From Palsa-360 sp963719875 (lineage in GTDB: Bacteria > Acidobacteriota > Terriglobia > Acidiferrales > UBA7541): 64,000 nucleotides of DNA. Shown in pieces: positions 33,043 through 42,470 of this stretch. The stretch is taken from the NCBI GenBank assembly GCA_963719875.1, contig CAVRDJ010000002.1, forward strand, positions 1,364,001 to 1,428,000, in the 5' to 3' direction. A program made the translations under genes and the position numbers. The first letter of the stretch is position 1. Every line of letters begins with the position of its first letter. The notes beneath the pieces were generated by a model. The model worked only from the letters and a program-made list of their open reading frames with translations, was not told the DNA's origin and searched no databases.

Positions 33043-34047
33043 ATGGAACTGTCCATCATCTACGTGAATTGGAACTCGGTAAATTACCTGCGAGCGTGCA
33101 TCGCAAGCGTCTATGAGCACACCCGGGGTATCGACTTTGAAATTATCGTGGTTGACAATGCCTCTCCCGAGGGCGGTGTGGACGCCATAAAAGAGCAGTT
33201 CCCGGACGTCGTTTTAATCAAGAGCGGCGAAAACCTGGGATTTGCGGGCGCAAATAACGTTGGATTCAGGGCGTCGAAAGGCAAATGTGTTCTTTTTCTG
33301 AACCCGGACATGAAGGTACTCAATCCGGCGATCAACATTATGTATGAGCGCCTGCAGTCGTTGCCCGACGCCGGAATTGTAGGGTGCCGGATGCACCATG
33401 GGGACCTTCGGGTTATGACCAACAGCATGATGAAGTTTCCCGGGATTCTAAACCAGATTTTTCAGTTTGAAGCTGTGCGGCTCCGTTGGCCGTCCTTTCC
33501 CATGTGGGATATCGCCCCCCTTTTCTCCGAGAGCCAGGAACCGGCGAAGGCGGAAGTGATTACCGGCGCCTGTATGATGATGCGCCGTGAAGTCTTCGAG
33601 AAAGTCGGGATGTTCAACGAAGAATACTTCATGTACGCGGAAGATTTCGATCTGTGCTGGAAGATCACGCGCGCCGGGTACACGAATTACTTTGCCGGAG
33701 GCGGGGACATTATCCACTATGGAGGAGGGAGCAGCCCGCGCGAATGGCAGACCGCCATGAAAATGAAGGCGGACCTGCGGCTGGTCGCAAACTTTCGCGG
33801 CCGCTTTTATGCGTTGCTGTTCCGTGGCGCGATGGCGGTGAACGCGATCCTTCGCCTCGGCGTTGCCGCCGTTTTGTCCTGGGTCAGCAAGGGTGGCCCA
33901 GGCAAGGAAGTAGCACGCGAAACCATCGGGAAATATCGCGTCATTCTGAGAACTTTGCTGACTCCTTCCGGGAACGATCACCATCCGCCGAGCGTGAAAG
34001 CAAACAATACTCTTCACCTCGCTAAAAATGAAAGAACGGCGAATTAG
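33043..34047 (+). CDS. Family 2 glycosyltransferase (rhamnosyltransferase-like)
   Basis: 334 residues. GT-A fold start MELSIIYVNWNSVNYLRACI, with VVDNASPEGGVDAIK, ENLGFAGANNVGF and the metal-binding LFLNPDMKV (DxD-like NPD). The acceptor part is GACMMMRREVFEKVGMFNEEYFMYAEDFDLCW. This is the WbbL-like subgroup, in which rhamnosyl- and related transferases are common. That fits the dTDP-rhamnose genes 1.2 kb downstream. It acts on lipid-linked sugar at the cytosolic face. A hydrophobic stretch near 255-280 may give membrane attachment. Confidence 0.88.
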   Translation: MELSIIYVNWNSVNYLRACIASVYEHTRGIDFEIIVVDNASPEGGVDAIKEQFPDVVLIKSGENLGFAGANNVGFRASKGKCVLFLNPDMKVLNPAINIMYERLQSLPDAGIVGCRMHHGDLRVMTNSMMKFPGILNQIFQFEAVRLRWPSFPMWDIAPLFSESQEPAKAEVITGACMMMRREVFEKVGMFNEEYFMYAEDFDLCWKITRAGYTNYFAGGGDIIHYGGGSSPREWQTAMKMKADLRLVANFRGRFYALLFRGAMAVNAILRLGVAAVLSWVSKGGPGKEVARETIGKYRVILRTLLTPSGNDHHPPSVKANNTLHLAKNERTAN

Positions 34048-34142
34048 ACCGCGGGAACGAAATTCGAGAATCAGTTTCGGCAAGACCTCTCAACGTCGCG
34101 ACAAGCCAAACGAGGATATCTTCGGTATCTACAGGTAAGAAT

Positions 34143-35144
34143 ATGATCGACGCAACCGCAAATTCCATAGAGAAGGCCGGACTTTCAACTGCCAGCGGCC
34201 TGGAAAAAGTGCGCGAGCAGCGGAAGCCCTGCTCCTACGTTCTGATGACGGCGGCTCATAACGAAGAAGCCGACATCGAAAGAACGATTCAGAGCGTGCT
34301 CGCCCAGACGGTGCTCCCGAAGAGATGGCTGATCGTCAGCGATAACTCCACGGATCGCACGGATGAAATCGTGCAGAGATACGCGGACGAGAATCGCTTT
34401 ATCCGCTTTCTTCGCGTGACCAGGCCGCCAGGGCATAGCTTCGCTTCCAAGATCGTCGCGTTGCGAAGCGGCGAACATCTTTTGAAGGACGTTCCCTATG
34501 ATTTCATCGGAAATATGGATGGAGATCTATCGGTTAGCCCTTCCTACTTTGAAGATCTGATGCGGCAGTTTGAACTCAATCCGCGGCTGGGCCTTGCGGG
34601 CGGCTTTGTCTACGAGAAGTTCAACGGCGAGTTTGCCAGCCGAGGCGCCAACCGAGTCCATTCCGTAGCCCATGCCGCCCAGCTGGTCCGGCGAGAATGT
34701 TATGAAGCAATCGGAGGCTATGCCGTACTCCAATACGGAGGCGAAGACTGGCATGCGCAAACCTCCGCCAGAATGAAAGGGTGGGCGGCGGAATCCATTC
34801 CTGCGTTGAAGATATTTCATTATCGGCCCACGGGAGCCGGCAGCGGCACATTCCGAAGCAGATTCCGTTTAGGTAAATTGGATTATAGTCTGGGCACGAA
34901 TCCGATCTTTGAGATCGTCAAGTGCGCCGTGCGGCTCCCCCATAAGCCTTTCCTGATCGGCGCGATCGTCAGAATGGCGGGATTTGTTCATTCCTACATT
35001 CGACGTGAACCCGTTCTTGTTTCCGCCGAGCTCGCCTCCTTCCTGCGGAAAGAGCAGAGGGAACGGATGCTTTCATTTTTTCGCGGGTCTGCTTCAAATT
35101 CAAAGAAAACGTCCGCGGCGGAGAAGAGCAGTCAACTAGTGTGA
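34143..35144 (+). CDS. Family 2 glycosyltransferase
   Basis: 333 residues. GT2 motifs YVLMTAAHNEEADIERTIQS, VSDNSTDRTDEIVQRYA and the DxD-type MDGDLSVSP are followed by GGFVYEKFNG and the acceptor-side GGYAVLQYGGEDWH. A short hydrophilic N-terminus precedes the fold. It belongs to the EPS assembly line between the other GT2 gene and rmlA, with no overlap with either neighbour. The transferred sugar is unknown. Confidence 0.87.
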   Translation: MIDATANSIEKAGLSTASGLEKVREQRKPCSYVLMTAAHNEEADIERTIQSVLAQTVLPKRWLIVSDNSTDRTDEIVQRYADENRFIRFLRVTRPPGHSFASKIVALRSGEHLLKDVPYDFIGNMDGDLSVSPSYFEDLMRQFELNPRLGLAGGFVYEKFNGEFASRGANRVHSVAHAAQLVRRECYEAIGGYAVLQYGGEDWHAQTSARMKGWAAESIPALKIFHYRPTGAGSGTFRSRFRLGKLDYSLGTNPIFEIVKCAVRLPHKPFLIGAIVRMAGFVHSYIRREPVLVSAELASFLRKEQRERMLSFFRGSASNSKKTSAAEKSSQLV

Positions 35145-35291
35145 CGATGAAGTCGTTCACCGATCTGTCCCAAGTGCTTTCTCGGGGCAGGGTGTTGCAG
35201 TTTCACCTCAATTGGGAACAAAGGTCTTGATTGCTTGAGTTATGGGGGCCGACAATGGGCCCAGCTCCGGCATGACAACAGGAGGACAATT

Positions 35292-36068
35292 ATGAAAGGC
35301 GTTGTGCTGGCAGGCGGAACCGGCAGCCGGCTGAATCCGCTCACGCGCGTCACGAACAAGCATCTGCTTCCGATTTATGACAAACCGATGCTGTATTATC
35401 CGATACAGACTCTGGTCAATGCGGGAATCGAAGAAATTCTGGTGGTGACCGGCGGCAAGAATGCCGGAGATTTCCTGCGGCTGCTTGGGAACGGGCGCGA
35501 TTTCGGGCTGAAGCACATCAATTACACCTATCAGGAAGGCGAAGGCGGAATCGCGCAAGCCCTGGGTTTGGCGGAATTCTTTGCCGGCGATGAGTCCATC
35601 TGCGTGATCCTGGGAGACAACATCATCGAGAACAACATCTGCCAGGCCGTGGAGAACTTCAAGAAGCAGGGGGAAGGCGCAAAGATCCTGCTCAAGGAGG
35701 TTACCGACGCGCAGCGTTTCGGCGTGGCGGAAATCCGCGGTAACCATGTGATTGGAATTGAAGAAAAACCCAAGGCGCCGAAATCAAATTACGCCGTGAT
35801 TGGAATCTATCTCTACGACAGGACGGTGTTCCAGAAGATTCGCCGGTTGAAGCCATCCGGACGCGGCGAACTCGAGATCACCGACGTGAATAATTTCTAC
35901 ATTGAGGAAGACAAACTCACCTATGAAGTGCTTGACGGCTGGTGGACCGATGCCGGCACATTTGAATCCCTGCTTCGCGCCAACAATCTGGTGGCGGAAA
36001 CAGGGGCGAACAAGGTGCCCCACGATCGTGAGCCGCAATTGGTGGCGCCAAAGGAAACGGGCCGATGA
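35292..36068 (+). CDS. rmlA: Glucose-1-phosphate thymidylyltransferase (short RmlA)
   Basis: 258 residues from ATG 35292, preceded by GGAGG. The nucleotidyltransferase signature MKGVVLAGGTGSRLNPLT is followed by NKHLLPIYDKPMLYYPI, LGDNIIENN and the EEKPKAPKSNYAV motif. It makes dTDP-glucose from dTTP and glucose-1-phosphate, the first step of dTDP-rhamnose synthesis. It is about 30 residues shorter than E. coli RmlA, as in the short form of the family. Its stop overlaps the rmlB start by four bases (ATGA), so the genes are coupled. Confidence 0.92.
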   Translation: MKGVVLAGGTGSRLNPLTRVTNKHLLPIYDKPMLYYPIQTLVNAGIEEILVVTGGKNAGDFLRLLGNGRDFGLKHINYTYQEGEGGIAQALGLAEFFAGDESICVILGDNIIENNICQAVENFKKQGEGAKILLKEVTDAQRFGVAEIRGNHVIGIEEKPKAPKSNYAVIGIYLYDRTVFQKIRRLKPSGRGELEITDVNNFYIEEDKLTYEVLDGWWTDAGTFESLLRANNLVAETGANKVPHDREPQLVAPKETGR

Positions 36069-37119
36069 AAATCTTTGTTACCGGCGGCGCCGGATTTATC
36101 GGCTCCAATTTCATCCGGCACGTCCTCTCCCTCAACAAGGATTACAAGATCGTCAACTTCGACAAATTGACATACGCCGGAAATCTGGCGAATCTGGAAT
36201 CCGTTGCGGATCATCCGGATTACTCCTTTGTTCGAGGAAGACATCTGCGACGCGAGCGCGGTGGAAGAAGCGATGCGCGGCTGCGACGCCGTGGTCCACT
36301 TTGCGGCCGAGTCGCATGTGGACCGGAGCATTTACGAACCCGCGCCCGTCATTGAGACCAACGTGACCGGAACATTCGTCATGCTGCAATTGGCGCGGAA
36401 GCTGAACATCGAGCGATTCGTTCATATTTCGACCGACGAAGTGTATGGCGACATGGCCCCGGGCGCTTTTGCGAATGAGAGATTCGCCGCTGCAACCCAG
36501 CAGCCCTTATTCGGCCTCCAAGGCCAGCTCGGATCTTCTGGTTCTTTCCTACGTGCGCACCTACGGATTCCCCGGCGTGATCACTCGATCGTCCAACAAT
36601 TATGGGCCGTATCAGTTTCCCGAAAAATTCCTTCCCCTGATGATCACCAATATTTTCGATGACAAGCCGCTGCCCATCTACGGTGACGGAAAGCAGCAGC
36701 GCGATTGGCTGCATGTGGAAGATAACTGCCGCGGAGTTCTGGCGGTTCTCGAGCGTGGCCGCATCGGAGAGGTTTACAACATCGGCGGGCTCGACGTGGA
36801 AGAGAATCTGACGATCGCCCGCACGCTGCTTCGCTTGATCGGCAAGCCGGAAACGCTGCTCTCTTACGTGAAGGATCGCCCGGGACACGACCGCCGCTAT
36901 GCCTTGCATTGCGATAAGATGGAGAAGGACCTGGGCTGGAAACCGGCAGTTCCCCTGGAAGAAGGCTTACGGCAGACGATCGACTGGTACAAGGCCAATG
37001 CGAAGTGGATGGCGGGCGTTCGCGACGGAGAATATCTCTCCTACTATGAAAAGTATTACGAGAATCGCGACTCCTCCCTGCACGCGCTTTCCTCAGCGGG
37101 GCCGAAACTTCCCCGGTGA
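36065..37119 (+). CDS. rmlB: dTDP-glucose 4,6-dehydratase RmlB, with two apparent frameshifts
   Basis: Three frames together give one normal RmlB. Part one (from ATG 36065) has the NAD motif GGAGFIGSNF. Part two, after a shift at about 36238, has AESHVDRSI and HISTDEVYGD. Part three, after a shift at about 36478, has YSASKASSDLL (catalytic YxxxK) and RSSNNYGPYQFPEK. Each shift is repaired by removing one base (an A in cgaggaagac and in atgagagatt), which gives 350 residues, the usual length. RmlB turns dTDP-glucose into dTDP-4-keto-6-deoxyglucose. Without it the neighbouring rmlA and rmlCD would be useless, so sequence error is plausible. Confidence 0.88.
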
Positions 37120-37169
37120 CGCCGGATCGCCAACCGTCCGGCATGGCAACCGGATAGGAATAGATTCGC

Positions 37170-38675
37170 TTGCAGAAATTGAACACTTCACTTCCGGAAG
37201 TTTGGGAACTTCAGCCGAAAGTATTCCGCGACGCGCGGGGCTTTTTCCTGGAGACGTACCACCAGCAGAAGTTATCCGACCTCGGTATCCCCGATGTTTT
37301 CGTCCAGGACAACCACTCGCGTTCCGCAAAGGGGACGCTGCGCGGCCTCCATTACCAGCTGCGGCATGCGCAGGCGAAGCTCTGCCGCGTGATTGAAGGA
37401 GAAGTGCTGGACGTTGCGGTAGACATCCGAATTGGCTCGCCGAACTTCGGAAAATGGGCGAGCGTGCTGCTCTCCGCCGAACGCCAGAATCAGATCTTTA
37501 TTCCACAGGGATTTGCGCATGGCTTCGTGGCCCTGTCCGACACGGTTCAATTTCTATATAAATGCAGCGACTTCTACGATCCCACGAGCGAGCACGGGAT
37601 CATTTGGAATGATCCTGACCTGGCGATTTCCTGGGGCGTTGCGAATCCCCTGGTCTCCGAAAAAGACGCCAAGTATTCCACCCTGGCGGCAATGCCTCGG
37701 GAATTCCTGCCGCACTACTCCGAAGCAATGAAGCCTGCCATCCTGCTGATCGGGACGAATGGGCAAGTCGGACGAGAATTAAACAGGACTTTGCCGCGCA
37801 TTGGCGAGGTCACACCTCTGGACCGGCAACGGCTGGATCTTACCAAGCCGGAAGAGATTCGCCGCGCGATCCGCACTTTCCACCCTGCATTTATTGTAAA
37901 TGCGGCGGCTTACACTGCGGTGGACAAAGCCGAATCGGAAGAGACTGTTGCACGGGCCATTAACGCCGAAGCCCCGGCCGTGATGGCAGAGGAAGCGAAG
38001 AAAATCGGCGCTTCTCTCATCCATTTCTCCACCGATTACGTCTTCGATGGATTGAAAACCTTCCCTTACGATGAAGACGATCCAACAAACCCGCAGAATG
38101 TATATGGAAGAACGAAGCTTGAAGGGGAACGCGCGATCCAGGCCTCGCAGGCGACGCACCTGATTTTTCGCACGGCGTGGGTGTATGCGACCGAGGGCCG
38201 GAATTTTCTCCTCACCATCCTCCGGCTGGCCACACAACGCGAAGAATTGAAAATTGTTCGCGACCAGATCGGCGCGCCAACACTAAATAGCGAAATCGCC
38301 AGAGCCACCACGAATATTCTCTCGCAGATCAGTGACACAGAGGGCGGCCCATTCTCTCTAGCCGATGTTAGCGGGATCTATCACATGACCGCCGGCGGCG
38401 AGACCACCTGGTACGATTTCACGAATGCGATTCTGGAAGAAGCTGCGAAGATCCCGGCGACCCGCCCATGGTTTGCCGCGGCCACGGGCAGCTTGCCGTT
38501 GATCGCCCGCCGCGTCATCCCCATCACCGCCAATGAATATCCCACTCCGGCGCGGCGCCCCGCCTATTCAGTCCTCTCAAACACCCGCTTGAACCGCACC
38601 TATTCCCTCCAACTGCCGGACTGGCGAAAACAATTACATTCCGTCTTCGCAAACCCGCCTGTCAAAACACCCTGA
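37170..38675 (+). CDS. RmlC-RmlD fusion: dTDP-4-dehydrorhamnose 3,5-epimerase and reductase
   Basis: 501 residues, from a TTG at 37170. Residues 1-186 are RmlC, a cupin with VFRDARGFFLETYHQQK, the catalytic His in TLRGLHYQ and the IPQGFAHGFVALSD motif. From Met187 the chain is a complete RmlD: NAD motif LLIGTNGQVGREL, FSTDYVFDG and YGRTKLEGE (YxxxK). The two enzymes are the last steps of dTDP-L-rhamnose synthesis and are usually separate genes. The linker is short (REFLPHYSEA), so it may have arisen by loss of the rmlC stop. Translation could also restart at Met187. Confidence 0.88.
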   Translation: MQKLNTSLPEVWELQPKVFRDARGFFLETYHQQKLSDLGIPDVFVQDNHSRSAKGTLRGLHYQLRHAQAKLCRVIEGEVLDVAVDIRIGSPNFGKWASVLLSAERQNQIFIPQGFAHGFVALSDTVQFLYKCSDFYDPTSEHGIIWNDPDLAISWGVANPLVSEKDAKYSTLAAMPREFLPHYSEAMKPAILLIGTNGQVGRELNRTLPRIGEVTPLDRQRLDLTKPEEIRRAIRTFHPAFIVNAAAYTAVDKAESEETVARAINAEAPAVMAEEAKKIGASLIHFSTDYVFDGLKTFPYDEDDPTNPQNVYGRTKLEGERAIQASQATHLIFRTAWVYATEGRNFLLTILRLATQREELKIVRDQIGAPTLNSEIARATTNILSQISDTEGGPFSLADVSGIYHMTAGGETTWYDFTNAILEEAAKIPATRPWFAAATGSLPLIARRVIPITANEYPTPARRPAYSVLSNTRLNRTYSLQLPDWRKQLHSVFANPPVKTP

Positions 38676-38754
38676 TAAATGCATCCGATTGATTTCACAG
38701 CCGCCTCATTTTGAGATGTAAGCACAGGTGTGCCTCAGCCGCCGGATCCAGGGC

Positions 38755-38901
38755 AGCCGGGACTGGCGATTGGGAGCGTCTAACTGGAATGATGGGGCAG
38801 AGGGGAGTATCGCGAGGCTTGAACGGATAGTTAAGCAGATCTGCGGGCAGTGGCCGAACGTGCGGGTTCTTTTCGGGGAGGACTCGGAGGGGATGCCATG
38901 A
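38755..38901 (+). pseudogene. Relic of an IS1380-family transposase
   Basis: The frame ending at a TGA at 38901 reads GASNWNDGAEGSIARLERIV then KQICGQWPNVRVLFGEDSEG. This follows the IS1380 transposase pattern RPSN.D.A.GS...L.RIVKQIR.RWP.V.I..R.DSG around a catalytic Asp. Only about 45 codons survive. No terminal inverted repeats are seen. It lies exactly where the two convergent EPS gene groups meet. Confidence 0.6.
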
Positions 38902-38935
38902 GGAACTGAGGCGCGAAGTGGAACAGCATGCCGCT

Positions 38936-39787
38936 CTACTTTGTTACAGCAATCGGGACGGAATCACTTTGCTCTCGGTGGGACTCGACGTAGCGGCGGA
39001 TCATTCCTGCACGGACACTGTTGCGGACCTTTCTTTCGGCGCGCGCGTTCCTCAGGATCGCTTTATATTCCATGCCGATTGAAAAATCCTGCGGCGTTCC
39101 CTCGAGTCCATGCTCCAATAATTCCCGGACTTCCCTGACGTAAAGCTCCGCACCTGCCGCAACGGCTCTCGCAAACACGGCGAAATGATCGTCGCCGGCA
39201 TCCAACTGTATCCCGGTAGTGCCAAAGATTCTTCCGCCGTCCACTTCCTTGACGCACTCGTGCACCGTGGCGCCCAGCATGTGGAGTTCCTGGTTGTAGA
39301 TAGGCCAAAACGCGCAATCGCAACCGCGATAGTACGGGGAAATTCCGGTGTGCATGTTGAGGGCAAGCGTTCGCGCTAGTGAGAGAACCTTCCCGCCCAC
39401 AATCCCGGTGCCATACACCAGAATCACATCCGGTTCCAACGAGGCTACCGTGCGCACGCCTTCCGGGGTGTTGATGCCAGAAACATGGCGAAGAAGTTCA
39501 GGATGCGAAAAATCCAAGCAGTTCTCACGGCCGAAAATCGAAAGCATGGCCTGCTGGCGATGTGCACTGTCTCCCCAGGCCTTTCTCAAAAGGGCCAGCC
39601 ACACTCGAGACAACAGCTGCAACACGGTGTATCTGCGAAAATACCGGCGGACTTTCTCCATCGCACTGACCGGTTTGCCATGGTCAACAACAATTCCAGC
39701 CAATGAAAACTTCGCGGCGAGCTTGTTGGTAACATAATGATGCTCCAAACCGTCCCCCGTGATCACAATGACTCGCTTTGATTTCAC
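38936..39787 (-). CDS. Formyltransferase-fold protein (sugar N-formyltransferase-like)
   Basis: 283 residues from a GTG preceded by GGGAG. It has the hydrolase/formyltransferase core. VIVITGDGLEHHYV is an N-terminal strand, then PDVILVYGTGIVGGKVLSL and the signature NMHTGISPYYRGCDCAFWPI, where Asn, His and (in the following ATVHECVKEVDGG) Asp are the catalytic set of 10-formyl-THF-dependent formyltransferases. In EPS loci such proteins formylate amino sugars. A diacetamido- or amino-sugar pathway is encoded in the same gene run, so sugar N-formylation is the likely role. It is the last gene of the minus-strand EPS run. Confidence 0.72.
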   Translation of the reverse strand: MKSKRVIVITGDGLEHHYVTNKLAAKFSLAGIVVDHGKPVSAMEKVRRYFRRYTVLQLLSRVWLALLRKAWGDSAHRQQAMLSIFGRENCLDFSHPELLRHVSGINTPEGVRTVASLEPDVILVYGTGIVGGKVLSLARTLALNMHTGISPYYRGCDCAFWPIYNQELHMLGATVHECVKEVDGGRIFGTTGIQLDAGDDHFAVFARAVAAGAELYVREVRELLEHGLEGTPQDFSIGMEYKAILRNARAERKVRNSVRAGMIRRYVESHREQSDSVPIAVTK

Positions 39788-39875
39788 GGCTGCTCCCTAT
39801 CCCTTCCGAATTGAACCACGGCTGTTCACTCCCAACCCTGTCCAGGAATTCTTCCCATTCAACGGCCCGCTGACC

Positions 39876-40940
39876 TCATCCGGCTTTTAATGCACCCAGG
39901 CGATTCCGAATCGACCGCAGCCGCGGAATGATTTCGACTTCCGCGAACAATTCTGGGCTCGTTGTCGCATGAATACTGACTCGATTGAGGCGCTGGAGGT
40001 CGGTGTCCGGAGTGTTGGAGCTGCTCTCCACCAAAAATGTGGCCTCGTGTCCCGAGCGGCGCAACTGAACCAGAAGTTCATCGGTGAGGTCCGCCGCATT
40101 CCCGTAAGGTACGCTGAAGGACCTCACGGGGCTGCCCGTCATGCTCTCCAGTTGTGTTTTGTTCAACACAATCTCGCGATCGAAATCGTCGCCCTGGAGA
40201 GATCTGCAAAACACATGTGAGTAGGTGTGATTGCCGATTTCAAAACCGCAGGAAACCAGCGAGCGCAATTGATCGGAGTTAACGTTCAGCTGCGCTTGCC
40301 GCGCCAACTTGGAAGTGTCGATTCCTGCCGCGGAAGCGAGCGAAACGCGGAATTCCTGCACCGCTGTTTGCGGCAGCGCCGACAAGAACTCAGTGAAAAC
40401 CTGGTCGAGCGAATGCAGGGCCAAGTCCTTGCGGCCCGAGACGCCCCGAGCGACAGAGCAGACCAACTCCAGCCCCGAAGTATTGAAGACGTAACAAATC
40501 AGATTGTCCAGCTGCAAGTCCTGATTGCCGACCGCGGACGCATTCACAAAGAAGATCGCCGGGACACCGTACCGTTTCAGAACGGGCGCCGCCTCCAGGG
40601 CCACGGATGCGTAAGCATCATCAAAGGTCACCAGGACCGGCGGGCGGGAAAACTTTCTTCCTCCGGAGTCCGCCAAGACATCCGAAAGCCCCACGGGAGT
40701 ATAGTGTTGCGACAGAAATCGAATTACATTCTCAAATTCCTGCCTCGTTAGCGTCGATCCAAGTCCGTAGGTGAACTCGGACGGCTCGTCGGCGACATTA
40801 TGAAACAGAACGCACCTCAGGGAATACCGGGAGCCCAGAACCTTGGCCATGCCAAACCGAAGCGGCATTCTCCACATCAGGCGGCCCAAGAGATACGGGA
40901 AGACGAGGCTGTTTTTCTTACCATTTTGTTTTGGATTCAT
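39876..40940 (-). CDS. Polysaccharide deacetylase (NodB domain, CE4 family)
   Basis: 354 residues from ATG 40940 (an ATG at 40961 and a TTG at 40988 are also in frame). NodB motif 1 is LVTFDDAYAS with the catalytic and metal-binding aspartates; motif 2 is GNHTYSHVF with the two metal histidines. Later parts include FSVPYGNAADL (motif 3). The family removes N-acetyl groups from chitin-like or EPS polymers with a bound divalent metal. No signal peptide is visible, so it may act on cytosolic lipid-linked intermediates or be exported without a classical signal. It is one of two deacetylase-like genes here. Confidence 0.85.
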   Translation of the reverse strand: MNPKQNGKKNSLVFPYLLGRLMWRMPLRFGMAKVLGSRYSLRCVLFHNVADEPSEFTYGLGSTLTRQEFENVIRFLSQHYTPVGLSDVLADSGGRKFSRPPVLVTFDDAYASVALEAAPVLKRYGVPAIFFVNASAVGNQDLQLDNLICYVFNTSGLELVCSVARGVSGRKDLALHSLDQVFTEFLSALPQTAVQEFRVSLASAAGIDTSKLARQAQLNVNSDQLRSLVSCGFEIGNHTYSHVFCRSLQGDDFDREIVLNKTQLESMTGSPVRSFSVPYGNAADLTDELLVQLRRSGHEATFLVESSSNTPDTDLQRLNRVSIHATTSPELFAEVEIIPRLRSIRNRLGALKAG

Positions 40941-41073
40941 TCTCGTTCCGGTTCCATCCATGCGCAGTGGCGCAGCGTCAGCGTACAATTCTCTCGAGCC
41001 GGCGGAACCGGCGTAAGCCGGAACATCCCGTACTCCATTTAACGAAACAATCTTTAGGCCAACTTTGGTGAGC

Positions 41074-42432
41074 TTATGCTAAGGCTTTGGGGCAGGGGGA
41101 GTTCGCAAAGTGGTAGGTCAGCCGGCCTTCCTCGATCTGCGCGAAGGCAAGGCACGCCCGCTCCGAGCCCGGACCAACGACCTTCCAGGAGCCGGCGGAA
41201 CGCTCGATCCGCATCTGGCTTCTCTCACGCCACCAACGCGCCACGTCCCGCGGCAATGGCTGCCAGAGCTTCGTCCGATTGCAAAGGTCCGAGAGGTACT
41301 GCAGCAGGTTTTCATACACGCGCCGCGCGCGGCGGTCGATCACATAATCCGGATGCACAATGAACGAAGCCAGCCCGTGGCTTGAAACAAGACAGTTCAA
41401 TTCTTCTTTCCAAAGGTCGATCGAATACTGGCCGAGAATATGAAATAGAGAATAGTCCTGCGTCGTCGTCAGCGGAAGTTCGACAAGCTCTTCCCTAAAA
41501 TACGGCATGACGGTGCAGCATCCGCCGCTTTGTGGTTCCAGGTGCGCTGCGCTAGGGAAAGACATATCGTAGCTGAACTGAAACGCTCCGTTCCATTCCG
41601 CATTCCGGTACATTCCGCCCGCGCGAAATCCTTCCGCGCCCCACTTTCTTGCATAATCGTTGATTTTACCGGCCCTTTTCAGGAACAGGCCGTGGCTATG
41701 GAATAAATGACCATCGTGGTTCAAGTCGTGGACATTCAGTTCAAAGCCACGTGCGCGTATGCTCTCCAGAAAGGCATCTGAAACGTCATAGCGCTCCTCG
41801 GGCACCACCTGGAAGGAACTCCGAATCCCGTAGCGATCGTCCAAATCCATGAGGTCGCCGCAAAAAGCTCTGCCTTCCTCATGTTCGACGTCATGGGTCA
41901 TGAGGACGCAACCCTGGTACTCATCCGGCCAGAACCAGACAAAAGGAATTCGCTGGTTGCCGTTTGCCTTGACGGACAAAGACATCAGTTCCGCACACAA
42001 ATTGTCCACCGTCTTATCGAGCGGCCAGGAGGGGAACTCAATTTTTTTTCGCCCCCGCAAATGAAATCGCTGAAAATACTTGCGGATGCCCACGGGAAGA
42101 AACGGGCGCGCCGCGTAATATGCCTTTCTGATCAGCTTTTTGGGGAAGGAGGAAGCGTGTTCCGGGGCGACATATTTCTCTCTCCGAAGGTTCTCCAGGA
42201 TTTCGTCCGTGTCAAACGGCAGGATGATTTCGTCTCCCCGGGCCTGCAAGAGAGGGAGAACATCGGGAAGATCGCCATTCGGTATTTGCGCCGCGGGCGC
42301 GGCACTGTGTCCGAAACAAGTAATCCCTTTTCCGAAACGGAAAAAGCCCTGCGTCTGCCCGAGTTCCCGGGCAACGCCAAACCTCGCAAACTTTTCCGGA
42401 CACCGAAAATAATCTAGGAACGAGGAGCTCAT
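41074..42432 (-). CDS. Polysaccharide deacetylase-like protein with long N-terminal region
   Basis: 452 residues. The N-terminal 165 residues have no family I recognise. From about 170 the chain reads FVWFWPDEYQGCVLMTHDVEHEEGRAF, where THDVE matches the first NodB metal motif, followed by a beta-alpha part with NVHDLNHDGHLF (HD...NHDGH, motif 2-like) and GFRAGGMYRN. So it is probably a divergent CE4-fold deacetylase in the same unit as the preceding one. It has no signal peptide. Substrate and activity are inferred from context only. Confidence 0.65.
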   Translation of the reverse strand: MSSSFLDYFRCPEKFARFGVARELGQTQGFFRFGKGITCFGHSAAPAAQIPNGDLPDVLPLLQARGDEIILPFDTDEILENLRREKYVAPEHASSFPKKLIRKAYYAARPFLPVGIRKYFQRFHLRGRKKIEFPSWPLDKTVDNLCAELMSLSVKANGNQRIPFVWFWPDEYQGCVLMTHDVEHEEGRAFCGDLMDLDDRYGIRSSFQVVPEERYDVSDAFLESIRARGFELNVHDLNHDGHLFHSHGLFLKRAGKINDYARKWGAEGFRAGGMYRNAEWNGAFQFSYDMSFPSAAHLEPQSGGCCTVMPYFREELVELPLTTTQDYSLFHILGQYSIDLWKEELNCLVSSHGLASFIVHPDYVIDRRARRVYENLLQYLSDLCNRTKLWQPLPRDVARWWRERSQMRIERSAGSWKVVGPGSERACLAFAQIEEGRLTYHFANSPCPKALA

Positions 42433-42470
42433 AGAATTTTGTTGGGCAATTTCACGCGAATTCAGTCCGT

